A DNA stretch of 64,000 nt, taken from the NCBI RefSeq assembly GCF_023284065.1, contig NZ_JAKIKP010000016.1, positions 26,357 through 90,356 on the forward strand, written 5' to 3'. A program made the position numbers and the translations under genes. Within the stretch, counting starts at the first letter, position 1, and each line of letters starts with the position of its first letter. The notes below the pieces were generated by a model. That model worked only from the letters and a program-made list of their open reading frames with translations, was not told where the DNA came from and ran no database searches. This DNA is from Shewanella gaetbuli (GTDB taxonomy: Bacteria > Pseudomonadota > Gammaproteobacteria > Enterobacterales > Shewanellaceae). Shown in pieces: positions 44,631 through 54,427 of the stretch.

Positions 44631-45266
44631 ATGTATATGCTTTTTACAATAAAGAGCCGCGCCACAAATTGTACCTATTACACTCGCATGGTATTGCCTG
44701 TTTATCTACGTGATAAAGGCTTTTCTGCCGACATTAAAGTATCACTTCTTACTAAGCAACGTTCTATCGCTATTGGTCGAAACTTAGTGATAGCAGGCAT
44801 TTTACGGCCTTTAATCAGTAACTTAACCCCACAATCTAATGCTGATGATTTTAAAGCTTTAGTTAACAAACAGATTAATGATGCCCGACAGGGCTTTATG
44901 GGCAAAACTGAATCGCAAGATGCGCAGGCTAAACCAGTTAATGAAATGACCTCGTTTATCCCAACTCAACCCACCGAATTGACTGAGACAATTGACTCAC
45001 ATCCCTATCGCACAAATCCCTATCGCACAAATTCAAAGTCAACTAGGGTGGGTAATAGTAAAAAAACAATTAAATCAGCAAATAACGTTTCATTGAATGA
45101 GTCGCTAACAAAGTTTATCGCCTCAAAACAAAAGCAGATTGTCTCAGTCTTAACGGTAAAGCAGCTTAATCAACGTATAGGTCATTTTATTGAACGCATT
45201 CATTTAGATGATGTTCCAGTAACGCATTTTTGCCCCAAAATGAATTATGCCTGCGATAAAAGGTGA
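44631..45266 (+). pseudogene. Truncated tyrosine recombinase next to attR
   Basis: 211 codons. The first about 195 residues match the N-terminal half of the attL integrase in order and spacing (LRDKGF, KVSLLT, VAGxL; then NESLTKFIASKQK and VLTVKQLNQR), and the start lies at a similar distance from the att repeat (52 versus 41 bp). The catalytic domain is absent; the frame ends in PKMNYACDKR. This is the left end of a second, decayed island in the same tRNA site. Confidence 0.85.
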
Positions 45267-45569
45267 ACAACCCACTAACTTTGCAATATGAGTAAGATAG
45301 ATAAAACGTGCTTGAAGATGCAAGCTAAAGAACGCTTCTGATGTAAATTATGGATTTCATAATGAATGACGGCCTGCGATATAATTTGCTAATAATAGAT
45401 GCTATACGACATGATTATGAACGTTTTCGATTTGACACTCATCAGTACTCTCACAAGGGTATTTACTTCATTGTAATGACTTGGTATCAAGCACTTTCCA
45501 GAAAGAATGAACTATTTCCTAATTTTTGATATTGTATTCATTTATAAACAAAAAATTAAGGTCTATAAG
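45267..45569. other. Intergenic tract
   Basis: 303 bp with no gene, repeat or hairpin that I can support. Presumably debris of the decayed second element and the promoter of the small lipoprotein. Confidence 0.45.
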
Positions 45570-45704
45570 ATGAAAGTTTCACTGTTACTCATAGCTATCA
45601 CTATTTTCGTGAGCGGTTGTTCGAATACATGGGATGGAGTTAAAGAAGATTCATCTACGATTTGGAATGACACAAAAAAAACAATAAATGAGGCCACAGA
45701 ATAA
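45570..45704 (+). CDS. Entericidin-like small lipoprotein
   Basis: 44 residues from ATG 45570, with AAGG upstream; the longer frame from 45507 is unsupported. Lipoprotein signal with lipobox VSGC (Cys at about residue 17), then NTWDGVKEDSSTIWNDTKKT, the amphipathic helix of the EcnA/EcnB entericidin family. In E. coli these are a toxin/antidote lipoprotein pair; a single copy here may just be an envelope protein. Confidence 0.72.
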   Translation: MKVSLLLIAITIFVSGCSNTWDGVKEDSSTIWNDTKKTINEATE

Positions 45705-45868
45705 AAAATGACAAACTTAGTCAGGATATCCACGATAGGGCAACATAATTAAAAACAACCCATTTGTAAGGGGTTATTGCTTCCTGACTACCTTTAATAG
45801 CAAGAAGAAAGTTGTACGCTTTTAGTGAGACCCTCTCCTCAAAAGTCTGGTAAATAAAGGAATAATGA

Positions 45869-46540
45869 ATGAAAAAATCAATATTATTACTATCCATCTC
45901 CATTGCTTTAGTTGGCTGTCAGGCTACGCAACGCCAAGATGCAACTACGGGTGAAATGGAAACAAACTCAACGACTACAGGTGCATTGATCGGAGCCGTA
46001 TCTGGAGCAATTGTTGGTTTGGCTACTGGCGATAACGCAACTGAGCGCAGACAACGGGCTCTAGCGGGTGCAGCAGCAGGTGGAGCAGTAGGGGCAGGAG
46101 TGGGTTATTATTTTGATAAGCAAGAAGCTGCTCTTCGAGAAGAACTCTTAAACTCAGGTGTACAAGTAAAACGTGTAGGTGAAGACCAGTTACAACTGGT
46201 CATGGAAAACGGTATTGGTTTTGGTACCGACTCTAGTACACTTGATTCATCCATTTACAGTACCCTAAATGGAGTGGCTCGAATTCTAGTAGAGTATCCA
46301 GATACGGTTTTAATGATTACTGGACATACTGATAGTACTGGTAGCGAATCGTACAATCATACCCTCTCTCTAAAGCGAGCTGATTCGGTAAGGTCATACC
46401 TTATGGGGCAAAAAGTCGTTTCAAATAGACTATCTACGATGGGTATGGGAGAAGCGTATCCGATTTGTGGCAATGATACTGCTCTGGGACGAACATGTAA
46501 CCGCAGAGTTGAAATAAGTATTTATCCTGCAAAAAAATGA
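45869..46540 (+). CDS. OmpA-family lipoprotein (YiaD-like)
   Basis: 223 residues. Lipobox LVGC at about 14-17; a glycine-zipper stretch (GALIGAVSGAIVGLATG, AGAAAGGAVGAGVGYYFD) at about 38-85; C-terminal OmpA domain with the peptidoglycan-binding pattern ITGHTDSTGS (about 148-157), SLKRADSVRSYL and CNRRVEISIYP. Anchored in the outer membrane and bound to the cell wall. Similar to E. coli YiaD. 164 bp after the entericidin-like gene. Confidence 0.9.
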   Translation: MKKSILLLSISIALVGCQATQRQDATTGEMETNSTTTGALIGAVSGAIVGLATGDNATERRQRALAGAAAGGAVGAGVGYYFDKQEAALREELLNSGVQVKRVGEDQLQLVMENGIGFGTDSSTLDSSIYSTLNGVARILVEYPDTVLMITGHTDSTGSESYNHTLSLKRADSVRSYLMGQKVVSNRLSTMGMGEAYPICGNDTALGRTCNRRVEISIYPAKK

Positions 46541-46606
46541 TAAGGATATATTATGAAGGTACTGTCAAGTTAAGCAGTATCTTCTTTAATATGGCATCAT
46601 AGCAGT

Positions 46607-46979
46607 ATGAAAACTATTTATCCTGACCACAGATATCCGGCCCAAATCATTAGTCATGCAGTTTATCTTTATCATCGTTTTACACTGAGCCTTCGAGATA
46701 TCGAAGAGATCCTCGCTTATCGAGGTATCAACGTAACATATGAAACTATCCACCATTGGTGCCTGAAATTTGGTAATAAATTCAGTCATAACATTCGTAC
46801 AAACGAGGTCCATTTAATTCATCTTGGTACCTCGATGAAGTGTTCATCAAGATAAATGGACGACTTCATTATTTGTGGCGTGCAGTCGATAGTAATGGTG
46901 ATGAAATAGATACTCTTGTACAGAAGCGCAAAGATAAACGCGCTGCAATCAGGTTTTTCAATAAGTTACTGAAAGGTCA
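46607..46979 (+). pseudogene. IS6-family transposase remnant
   Basis: Begins FTLSLRDIEEILAYRGINVT in frame 1 (46607-46800), then a one-base loss near 46805 shifts to YLDEVFIKINGRLHYLWRAV and KRKDKRAAIRFFNKLLKGQ in another frame. This is the helix-turn-helix and first DDE Asp region of IS6. The C-terminal half is missing. A possible left IS end (GGTACTGTCAAGTTAAGCAG) starts at about 46556; no right end. Confidence 0.82.
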
Positions 46980-47120
46980 ACGTTGTATTCCAGATAGTAG
47001 CGTCTTTTACCCGATAGTTTAGTTGTTAAAGTGTCGCTATAAATACCCTCAATATCATTGTCCATGATATGCCGTTCAATATTATAATAGGGGTTTGTAC
47101 ATTATCGATGTAGGTCTCTT

Positions 47121-49655
47121 GTGAAACTTTGGTTTAATGAAAAACAAACGCTGCTATTTACCTTGTTATTGTTGTTTATTGGTTTAACCACAACCATTGC
47201 CATTATTTACAGCAAAAATAATTTTGTTGTTGATTCAAACCTAGACAACCTTGTAGAACAAAATGCCCCTTGGAAAGACAATCTCACTAAAACCGTTAAT
47301 GAATTTGGTGATTCAGATAATGGCGTAGTGATTGTTATATCTGGCGATAACCGTCAGAAAGTCAGCAATATAACAGAAGCATTACAAGCAGATTTTTCAA
47401 CCGAACCATTGTTTAGCCATGTATTTGCACCATCAACTTTACCTTGGTTGAAACAGCAAGCCTTATGGCTATTACCCGCAGAGGACTTCGCTCAGTTTAA
47501 TGATAATATCGCCAAGGTAATGCCGAAACTTCAGGCTGCAATGTCGGTAGAACAAGGTGGGCATACTGCAGACAACTCTGCAGGAATGCAGTTACTTTCC
47601 CAATTGAATCATGCTATTGAGTCTGATGATGTTGTTACCGCACAATTATTAATACAGGCGTTGAATCAACTGGCCAGTGAGCAGGGGGCTGTTGATTGGT
47701 TTGACATATTATTGCCCCAATCAAACGACACCATTTATCAAATCATTACGTTAAGCGCTGAGCCTCAAAACGATCAAAAAGAGCCCAACAGGTATATTAT
47801 TGAAACAGCAAATAATATTATTCAAAAGTATGCCGGCGATGAGTCGGTTCAAATTAGAATTACTGGCCAAACCGCATTAGATTTTGATGAAATTAATGAT
47901 GCCAATAACAGTGTCGCGTTAGCCGGTACTATGTCGCTAATAGGCTTAATTGTTGTGTTAGGTTTTGGTATTCGTTCATTACGTATCATTGTTGCTAGCT
48001 ATGCGGCGGTAGTCATCGGTTTAATATGGACATTAGCCCTTGGATTGTTTCTTGTTGGGTCATACAACACTATCTCAATTGTGTTTTTAGTCATGTTCAT
48101 TGGCTTAGGTGTCGATTTTGCTATTCATTTTTGTTTACGGTTACGTGAAGAACAATCAATTCAGCCCACAAATTTTAGCAGTTTAACCACTTCAATTAGA
48201 GGAACACTGGCACCCATTAGTTTATGCGCGTTAACTTCTGCCATTGGTTTTTTGGGATTTTATCCCACGGCGTATACTGGTCTTGCAGAGTTGGGGGTAA
48301 TTTCTGCAGCTGGAATGGCCATGGGGTTACTGGCTACTTTTACTGTTATTCCTAGCTTTTTCTTTTTGTTTGGTTACCCGAAGCAACAAGAATTAAAAAC
48401 AAATGAACAAAACCAAAATGAACCGTCAAAAATTATTGATGATCAAGACTTCTGGCTGCCAAAACATTACAAGTTAGTCGTGAGTGTCGCGGCTATTATT
48501 CTCGTCATTAGTGGTTATGGTGCCAGCAAAATGGAGTTTGATTTTTCAACTTTAGTGCTTAAATCAGCCAAGTCTGAGTCAGTTAACACCCTTGAAGAGA
48601 TTCAACAGCAAGGGCTAACTTCAAGTTATCAAATGATGATGCTTGCATCGTCTGCTCAGCAAGCAGCTAAATGGCAATCCACACTATCTGGCTTTACTGA
48701 AGTGAGTAATGCTATATCAATCAACTCATTTATTTCATCTGACCGAGATCAAAGACAGTCGTCAATACTGAAGTCACTATCTTCACCACTTGCTCCTATC
48801 GCTAATTTAGATAGTTTACTGAAATTGCAGCAAAACTTAGCCAATAGTGAGCGGTATTCGAACTTGCTAGAGCCGCACACTTTAGCTTGGCTTAATGATC
48901 ATGATGAAATAGCAATTTCACGCCAAGTTAATCAACAAGCTTTAATGCCACTACAAGCGATGCAGCAAAGCTTAACGGCATCAATGAATACTCCTAAACC
49001 GACAATTGCTGATATTCCAACAGAATTGGCACAGCGTTACCAAAACGAAAACTACTTTTTGGTAGTGGCTTATCCTGCAAATGATATGCGCGATGTAAAA
49101 CAGTTGAATGAGTTTATTGAGATAGTGAAATCTGTGGCGCCAAATGCCACCGGAAGACCCGTTGCAGAGCAGCAAGTTGGCCAGATAATTATAGGCTCTT
49201 TTAAGCAAGCGATAAGTTATTCATTATTACTTATTGCGGTTATTTTGCTATTTGCGCTCAAGTACAAACGTGATGTGATTTTAACTTTTATTCCTTTGTT
49301 ATTAACGACTTTGTCGACTATGGCAGTGGCGCATTGGAGTGGTCAGGCGTTGAATATGGCCAACATTATTGTCATTCCGTTGATATTTGGTTTAGGTGTG
49401 GATAATGGCATTCATATTGTTGAGCGATTTCGTTCGGTGGAGTCAGTAAAAGCCTTTTATCAATCATCGACTCCTAGAGCCGCAGTACTGAGCTCACTTA
49501 CTACAATGGTGACTTTTGGTTCGCTATTATTGGCGGATCATCGTGGCATGTACAGTATCGGTTTTTTACTCACAATCGCCATCGGATTTTTGCTGCTTTA
49601 TAGCTTAACCGTACTGCCAGCCTTATTGTTTAGTGTTAAGAAAATGCGCTGTTAA
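47121..49655 (+). CDS. RND/MMPL-type exporter (HpnN-like)
   Basis: 844 residues from a GTG start. Two halves, each with a large periplasmic loop and five or six helices: helix 1 at about 9-30, loop to about 260, helices at about 265-420; second half helix at about 455, loop to 690, helices at about 695-838. Repeated signature: VMFIGLGVDFAIHFCLRLRE in half 1 and PLIFGLGVDNGIHIVERFRS in half 2, with the Asp that carries protons. These MMPL-like single-component transporters move lipids or hydrophobic molecules. No membrane-fusion partner is adjacent. Substrate unknown. Confidence 0.85.
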   Translation: MKLWFNEKQTLLFTLLLLFIGLTTTIAIIYSKNNFVVDSNLDNLVEQNAPWKDNLTKTVNEFGDSDNGVVIVISGDNRQKVSNITEALQADFSTEPLFSHVFAPSTLPWLKQQALWLLPAEDFAQFNDNIAKVMPKLQAAMSVEQGGHTADNSAGMQLLSQLNHAIESDDVVTAQLLIQALNQLASEQGAVDWFDILLPQSNDTIYQIITLSAEPQNDQKEPNRYIIETANNIIQKYAGDESVQIRITGQTALDFDEINDANNSVALAGTMSLIGLIVVLGFGIRSLRIIVASYAAVVIGLIWTLALGLFLVGSYNTISIVFLVMFIGLGVDFAIHFCLRLREEQSIQPTNFSSLTTSIRGTLAPISLCALTSAIGFLGFYPTAYTGLAELGVISAAGMAMGLLATFTVIPSFFFLFGYPKQQELKTNEQNQNEPSKIIDDQDFWLPKHYKLVVSVAAIILVISGYGASKMEFDFSTLVLKSAKSESVNTLEEIQQQGLTSSYQMMMLASSAQQAAKWQSTLSGFTEVSNAISINSFISSDRDQRQSSILKSLSSPLAPIANLDSLLKLQQNLANSERYSNLLEPHTLAWLNDHDEIAISRQVNQQALMPLQAMQQSLTASMNTPKPTIADIPTELAQRYQNENYFLVVAYPANDMRDVKQLNEFIEIVKSVAPNATGRPVAEQQVGQIIIGSFKQAISYSLLLIAVILLFALKYKRDVILTFIPLLLTTLSTMAVAHWSGQALNMANIIVIPLIFGLGVDNGIHIVERFRSVESVKAFYQSSTPRAAVLSSLTTMVTFGSLLLADHRGMYSIGFLLTIAIGFLLLYSLTVLPALLFSVKKMRC

Positions 49656-49713
49656 GATAAGCTTTTATATCGTAAATTTTGAATGATTTTGAGTATCGTA
49701 ATTCTCGAGATGC

Positions 49714-49923
49714 TTAAGCACCGTCATCCTCGAAAAGCTGTTGGTCGAGGATCTGTCTTTGTTCGATGGATAGATTCTGGCCCAAGAACATTGCCAGAAT
49801 GACGTAAAGAAGAGCATTGCTCGAATGACGGGTAGGAGGAATCGTCTTCATGACGGTTAAGATTGAACCTCTCAGCTCCGTCATCCTCGAGAGGCTGTTG
49901 GTCGAGGATCTGGTTTTTAACAA
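49714..49923. repeat. Intergenic inverted/direct repeats with CGTCATCCTCGA core
   Basis: The unit CCGTCATCCTCGA…GCTGTTGGTCGAGGATCT occurs at about 49722-49759 and 49879-49912, with inner GAATGACG copies between. Each unit folds on itself (ATCCTCGA / TCGAGGAT). REP-like or miniature element. The minus-strand frame over it is a by-product. Confidence 0.75.
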
Positions 49924-49935
49924 TAGCTAAGCTTA

Positions 49936-51570
49936 TTAACTATAAAGGCAGTATTGGTTTTTACCTTTGTTTTTAGCTTGATACATGGCTTCATCTGCTT
50001 GTTTTATCATTAATGCCATTTTATCTGTCATATTTTGATGCTGAATTATGTTCGGGTGAATTGAATAGGATATTCCGATACTGGCGCTAACGTTGAGTTT
50101 TTTACCTTTAAATACGTAAGGGCGATCAATACTTTTACAGACTTTATTCGCTACATTGCTGAGGGTAGAAATATCAATAACTTGATTCAATATAATGGCA
50201 AATTCGTCACCACCTAAACGGCAGACTAAGTCTGATGTCCGTACAAGCGTTTTCATTCTCTTGGCTGTTCTCGCTAATATAAAGTCACCGGCATCGTGTC
50301 CAACATTGTCATTAACGGCTTTAAATCCATCAAGGTCAATAAACAGAAGCCCTATAAAACTTTGCGGTTGATTATCAGCTTGAGAATCATCGCTAGTTTC
50401 TGAGTTTAACGCTTGTTCTTCTGTTAATAATAATTCTAAAGTTTCATCAAAATTGGCTCTATTTGCTAGTTTAGTTAGCGCATCATGGTTGGCTTTATGG
50501 CGAAGTTTTTGAGCGTTGTTGGCATGGTGTACCACGTCTCTGGCTAAGCGTTTATTCCTAAAAGACAATATGATTACCAGTACCGCGATGGCTAAGGCTA
50601 TTTGAATGGATATTCTTATGGTGCGCTCGGCATCAATAATTTGCTTTGCTAATTCTTGGTTACTTTCTTGGATACGTTGCTGTTGCTTGGTGACAAGACT
50701 TTCTAATTCTAGATTTAATTTGCGTAAAGTCGGGGTGATTTCTTGGCGCATGAGTAGCCTATCTGCACGCCAATCGTTACTTGAATGTACAGATATTGCT
50801 TGAGTTAAAAAGCCTCGATATAACGAGAAACTATGCTCAAACTCATCTAGTAAATCTTGTTGATCAGCGTCCATTTTAGACCTTAATTTTGTCAAATCTT
50901 CAAATGATTGATTGACGCCGGTGGTAAATAACCTTATCTCAAAAAGGATGTTTTTTTGCCGAAAAGCTAAAAAGTTTCTCACATCACTGACTAACATGAC
51001 CCAATTAAACCTGAGGTTTTCGATTAAGGGAGTGATGTCATCTTGGTCGTTTTCTTCTGTTACGAGTAATAGGTCATTAACGATATGGTTCATGCTTATA
51101 GCAATGGGTTCCAGTTTATCGCTGGCAATACCGAGTGCAGGCATATTTTTATTATTATTTTGGGCTAAGTCTAACATTCGAATGTTGTGCGCAATGATTT
51201 CATCAACCAAGGCTCTAATTCGAATAAGTTGTTCCGCGTCGTCTAACTCAGGGTTAAGGTTGGTTAAGTTTACTAATCTATTTAAGGTATCGTTAATATC
51301 GTTTACTTTGGCTTGATAGATGGTCATGTTCAAATTATCTTTTTCTATCAGATAATTACCTAATACACTTAGGCTGTGGTAAAAGTGCGACGTGAGTTGT
51401 AAAGCACTGAGCATCTTGGGTTGATATTGAGAGGTAACTTTTTCTAACTTTGCTTGCGTTGTTGAAAAGCTCGATAGCGAAAGCAGAGTAATAGAGAGTA
51501 AGACCACCACCAAAATAATGGTGGCAGCGATGGTTTTTTGTCTAAGGTCAAAACGGCTGAAAATGGTCAT
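49936..51570 (-). CDS. Membrane diguanylate cyclase with four-helix sensor
   Basis: 544 residues. Helix at about 12-34, periplasmic four-helix sensor region to about 325, helix at about 328-345, then GGDEF domain to the end. The catalytic motif GGDEF is intact at 453-457, with DLDGFKAVND before it, and the inhibitory site RTSD lies 5 residues upstream, so activity with product inhibition is expected. Last gene of the peroxidase-cupredoxin-P460 operon: only 2 bp after the cytochrome gene, so it may respond to the same redox or nitrogen-oxide conditions. Confidence 0.92.
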   Translation of the reverse strand: MTIFSRFDLRQKTIAATIILVVVLLSITLLSLSSFSTTQAKLEKVTSQYQPKMLSALQLTSHFYHSLSVLGNYLIEKDNLNMTIYQAKVNDINDTLNRLVNLTNLNPELDDAEQLIRIRALVDEIIAHNIRMLDLAQNNNKNMPALGIASDKLEPIAISMNHIVNDLLLVTEENDQDDITPLIENLRFNWVMLVSDVRNFLAFRQKNILFEIRLFTTGVNQSFEDLTKLRSKMDADQQDLLDEFEHSFSLYRGFLTQAISVHSSNDWRADRLLMRQEITPTLRKLNLELESLVTKQQQRIQESNQELAKQIIDAERTIRISIQIALAIAVLVIILSFRNKRLARDVVHHANNAQKLRHKANHDALTKLANRANFDETLELLLTEEQALNSETSDDSQADNQPQSFIGLLFIDLDGFKAVNDNVGHDAGDFILARTAKRMKTLVRTSDLVCRLGGDEFAIILNQVIDISTLSNVANKVCKSIDRPYVFKGKKLNVSASIGISYSIHPNIIQHQNMTDKMALMIKQADEAMYQAKNKGKNQYCLYS

Positions 51571-51572
51571 AT

Positions 51573-52175
51573 TTACTGACTAGCACCACTGAATATATTT
51601 GAAAAAATATAGTCGCGTTCAGCAATTTTTTCATGGCAATTGGCGCATAATTGATTCACATTTTCCTCTACACCGCTTCCTTGAATGATGGTCTCACCTT
51701 GACTGTTAAATTGCATATATTCCCAATCACCTCCTTTAGGATTGTAACCGGGTTGACGTTTAATCATTATCGTAACTGAGTGAGCATCGCCAGGCTTACC
51801 ATTGTGCATTGTATAATTTTCTTTAATAAACTGCGTTCCAACGGGATACTGTTGATAATGTGGCTCATTTTCTTCGTCATCTGGGTCATCAAACCATGCA
51901 CTGTATTGCAAAAAGTTATGCTTATAAACGTTTTGACCGATATCGGTATAAATCACCACAAATAAACCCCAGTGTAAACCAGAGTGCTCAAACCCGGTCA
52001 TTCTATGCCATTGTTTTTGATAGTTTTCTGATGAGGGGATATGCTTATGCAAAAAATCAAATGAAGGCACTTCATAAGGGGTATTGCTGCTTGGTTCAGC
52101 CGCATTACTCACTGAAGAAAAAGCGAGTAGGGTATAAACGATTGCAGATAACGCTGTTGTGATTATTGGCTTCAT
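51573..52175 (-). CDS. Cytochrome P460-family protein
   Basis: 200 residues with a signal peptide at about 1-25 (VYTLLAFSSVSNAA). P460 pattern: PVGTQFIKENYT, IMIKRQPGYNPKGGDWEYM and a C-terminal haem site CANCH (Cys177, Cys180, His181) followed by AERDYIFS. Periplasmic. P460 proteins oxidise hydroxylamine or bind and detoxify NO; related cytochromes c'-beta share the fold. Lies 6 bp after the cupredoxin and 2 bp before the GGDEF gene. Confidence 0.85.
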   Translation of the reverse strand: MKPIITTALSAIVYTLLAFSSVSNAAEPSSNTPYEVPSFDFLHKHIPSSENYQKQWHRMTGFEHSGLHWGLFVVIYTDIGQNVYKHNFLQYSAWFDDPDDEENEPHYQQYPVGTQFIKENYTMHNGKPGDAHSVTIMIKRQPGYNPKGGDWEYMQFNSQGETIIQGSGVEENVNQLCANCHEKIAERDYIFSNIFSGASQ

Positions 52176-52181
52176 ATTAGC

Positions 52182-52826
52182 TTACTCTTTTATAATAGTA
52201 ATGTGGCCACGAATTTTGCCATTTTTAGTGATATCAACTTCCCATGACGAACCCGTTAATAAATCAATGTTTACCGCATCATATTTAGGGATTTTAAAGC
52301 TGAAAATATCAGCATTATCAGGGATTTGATTTAAGCTGAACTGGTACTGCTGTTGTCCTTTTTCAAACTCAATGATGCGATGAAATGGGGTATTAATTGT
52401 GGATAAATAAGTGCGCATTTTTGGATGGATTTTACAGCCAACTCGTACGATACTATTTTGTTGCCAATCGACTTTAATTTTCTTTTCTCCACCGGGTTGC
52501 ATTAACCCAACATCAAACTTAGCTGACTGCTTAGCATCATTAGCAAACACATTATGTTCAACGTTATCAGAGTTTTTAAAAGTTACTTCACCGCCAGAGC
52601 TTATTACAGCCATATTAGTAGTAAACTGTTTATCTATTTGGTCTATGACTACAGTTTCTTGGGTTGGTGAAATATCAGCAATTGGAATATAGGCGATGCC
52701 AACTAAGGGAGGCTTTTTAACAAACGTAATTGTGCCTTTTATGGTTGTGGCATTAATTTGGGCGCTGACGCTGATGGTTGCGACTAAGATCAAACGATTG
52801 AAACAAGACGCTAATGTTAATTTCAT
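52182..52826 (-). CDS. Periplasmic cupredoxin-domain protein
   Basis: 214 residues with a signal peptide at about 1-26. Carbohydrate-binding-like start (IKGTITFVKKPPLVGIAYIP), then a plastocyanin-like copper site: NSDNVEHNVFAND with one His, and VGCKIHPKM with Cys, His and Met, the type-1 copper ligands. Often annotated as methylamine utilisation protein. Start overlaps the peroxidase end by 4 bp, so it likely passes electrons to or from it. Confidence 0.8.
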   Translation of the reverse strand: MKLTLASCFNRLILVATISVSAQINATTIKGTITFVKKPPLVGIAYIPIADISPTQETVVIDQIDKQFTTNMAVISSGGEVTFKNSDNVEHNVFANDAKQSAKFDVGLMQPGGEKKIKVDWQQNSIVRVGCKIHPKMRTYLSTINTPFHRIIEFEKGQQQYQFSLNQIPDNADIFSFKIPKYDAVNIDLLTGSSWEVDITKNGKIRGHITIIKE

Positions 52827-53875
52827 TTATTTTCCCCTGAAATCGTTGTTATTTTTGCCTGATACAATTCTGGTAATCTAGGACGTTCAATTAATATTGG
52901 ATCTGTTAATGTTGCCAAAAAAGTAAGAAGATTTCTTATCTCAACGTCACTCAAATTAAGCGGTTGAATTAAGCTATCTTTATTCGGTCCACTACCACCG
53001 CCGCGGTTGTAAAAATGAATCACGCTTTCTAAATCTGCTATTGAGCCGTTATGCATGTAAGGAGCGGTTAGGGTTATATTTCTTAAGGTTGGGGTTTTGA
53101 AGCGGAAATTCATTGACGCATCATTATCAATAACCCCTTTGCCTTTATCGATTGTCGCAATTCCTAAGCTATGAAAGCTGTCATCGGTGAAGTTAGGGCC
53201 ATCATGGCATCTTATACAGTTTGCTTTGCCGGTGAATAGCTTCAATCCACTAATGGCTTCTTTGCTGATGGCAAATTGGTTTCCTTTGAGGTATTGGTCA
53301 TAAGGTGAGTTGATTGCAATGATACTGCGCAAAAATGCGCTAAATGCTTGGCTGATATGCTGAGTGTCGATGGTTTCTATGTCATAAACTTGCTTAAAGC
53401 GTTGTTGATATAACTTTTCACTATTGAGTCTATCAAGCAGAGTTTGTTTGGATAAGTTCATTTCATCTGAACTAAAAATGGGCATTAGTACTTGATGTTC
53501 TAGCGTACTGACGCGTCCGTCAGCAAAAAAGGAACTTCCCCAAGCTAAGTTATATAAGCTAGGGGTATGCCTGGATAGTGGCTTGTCATCATTGCCGAGA
53601 CTGACTTTTAGTCCGTCACTAAAACCCATGTCTGGATTATGGCAAGTTGCACAAGACATTTGCCGATTGCCAGATAATCGCTCATCAAAAAACAGCAATT
53701 TACCTAAATACACTTCTGCTTCAGTAGGGGGCTCACCTTCAGGATATTCAATATCGTCTAATGATGGCGTGCTTAATGGTGTGGCCATTGATGTTTGCAT
53801 TATTAACGTTGCTGTTAACCAACCACTTATTACTAAGTATACGAGTGCTACCCTAAGTTTATGGTTATCTGACAT
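52823..53875 (-). CDS. Di-haem cytochrome c peroxidase (CcpA/MauG family)
   Basis: 350 residues with an N-terminal signal anchor (LVYLVISGWLTATLIMQTSM). Two haem sites: CATCH (Cys75, Cys78, His79) and CIRCH (Cys220, Cys223, His224). Typical peroxidase blocks: LGKLLFFDERLSGNRQMSC, RHTPSLYN, FKTPTLRNITLTAPYMHNG and FYNRGGG. Reduces hydrogen peroxide in the periplasm, or acts as a MauG-like oxidase. First gene of the operon with cupredoxin, P460 and GGDEF. Confidence 0.92.
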   Translation of the reverse strand: MSDNHKLRVALVYLVISGWLTATLIMQTSMATPLSTPSLDDIEYPEGEPPTEAEVYLGKLLFFDERLSGNRQMSCATCHNPDMGFSDGLKVSLGNDDKPLSRHTPSLYNLAWGSSFFADGRVSTLEHQVLMPIFSSDEMNLSKQTLLDRLNSEKLYQQRFKQVYDIETIDTQHISQAFSAFLRSIIAINSPYDQYLKGNQFAISKEAISGLKLFTGKANCIRCHDGPNFTDDSFHSLGIATIDKGKGVIDNDASMNFRFKTPTLRNITLTAPYMHNGSIADLESVIHFYNRGGGSGPNKDSLIQPLNLSDVEIRNLLTFLATLTDPILIERPRLPELYQAKITTISGENK

Positions 53876-54427
53876 ACGCGACTTTACCTATTATATTGAT
53901 TTTTGTTTACAGTCTCTGTCTTTGATAAGACATTTAGTAATTGAATTTAAAAGAACAATTCAAACCATTTTTTGGATTCTAAAAATAAGTTTAGTTCAAA
54001 AATGATAATTCGCATCAACAATAAAAATTAATCATTTCAACCAGCAAAAAATCCTTATGCTTACCTTTAATGTTGCGGATTCAGTTGTATTTTAATTGAT
54101 ATTGGCGGCATGACTGGTTATTAAAAATAGCTTAATCACCGTACCTTTTGATGATGACTAGTGGTCAAAAATGTTATGCCCAACGTATGGTCAACAATAA
54201 ACTCATTCAGATATTGGCAACTGAAAACTATCCTTTTGCTGTGTTCAGATTATGGGCTCAGGAGTGATTTAATATAATTAGTGTATCGATAACGATGTTT
54301 TCCATTGCCAGCAATCCTATTTCATTCGAATACTTGGGTAACATGGGCGACATTTAGTGCAAAAATGTTCTATTATTGTTAATGTTTTGATTGGTTTAGA
54401 AATTAAAGATGAAAGGACAAATACTGT
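53876..54427. other. Divergent intergenic region, 552 bp
   Basis: Between the peroxidase operon and the type I secretion operon, so it must hold both promoters. Frames here are short and broken. The stretch before the ABC gene has AAAGGA 9 nt ahead of the ATG. No repeat or RNA recognised. Confidence 0.5.

Noticed and set aside
45226..45240. Shared 12-mer TTTTGCCCCAAA at 18893 and 45226 as deletion joint of the two integrases
   Set aside because: Flanks do not align beyond the 12-mer, so chance similarity cannot be ruled out.
49714..49923. 69-codon minus-strand gene
   Set aside because: Falls exactly on intergenic repeats and their inverted arms.
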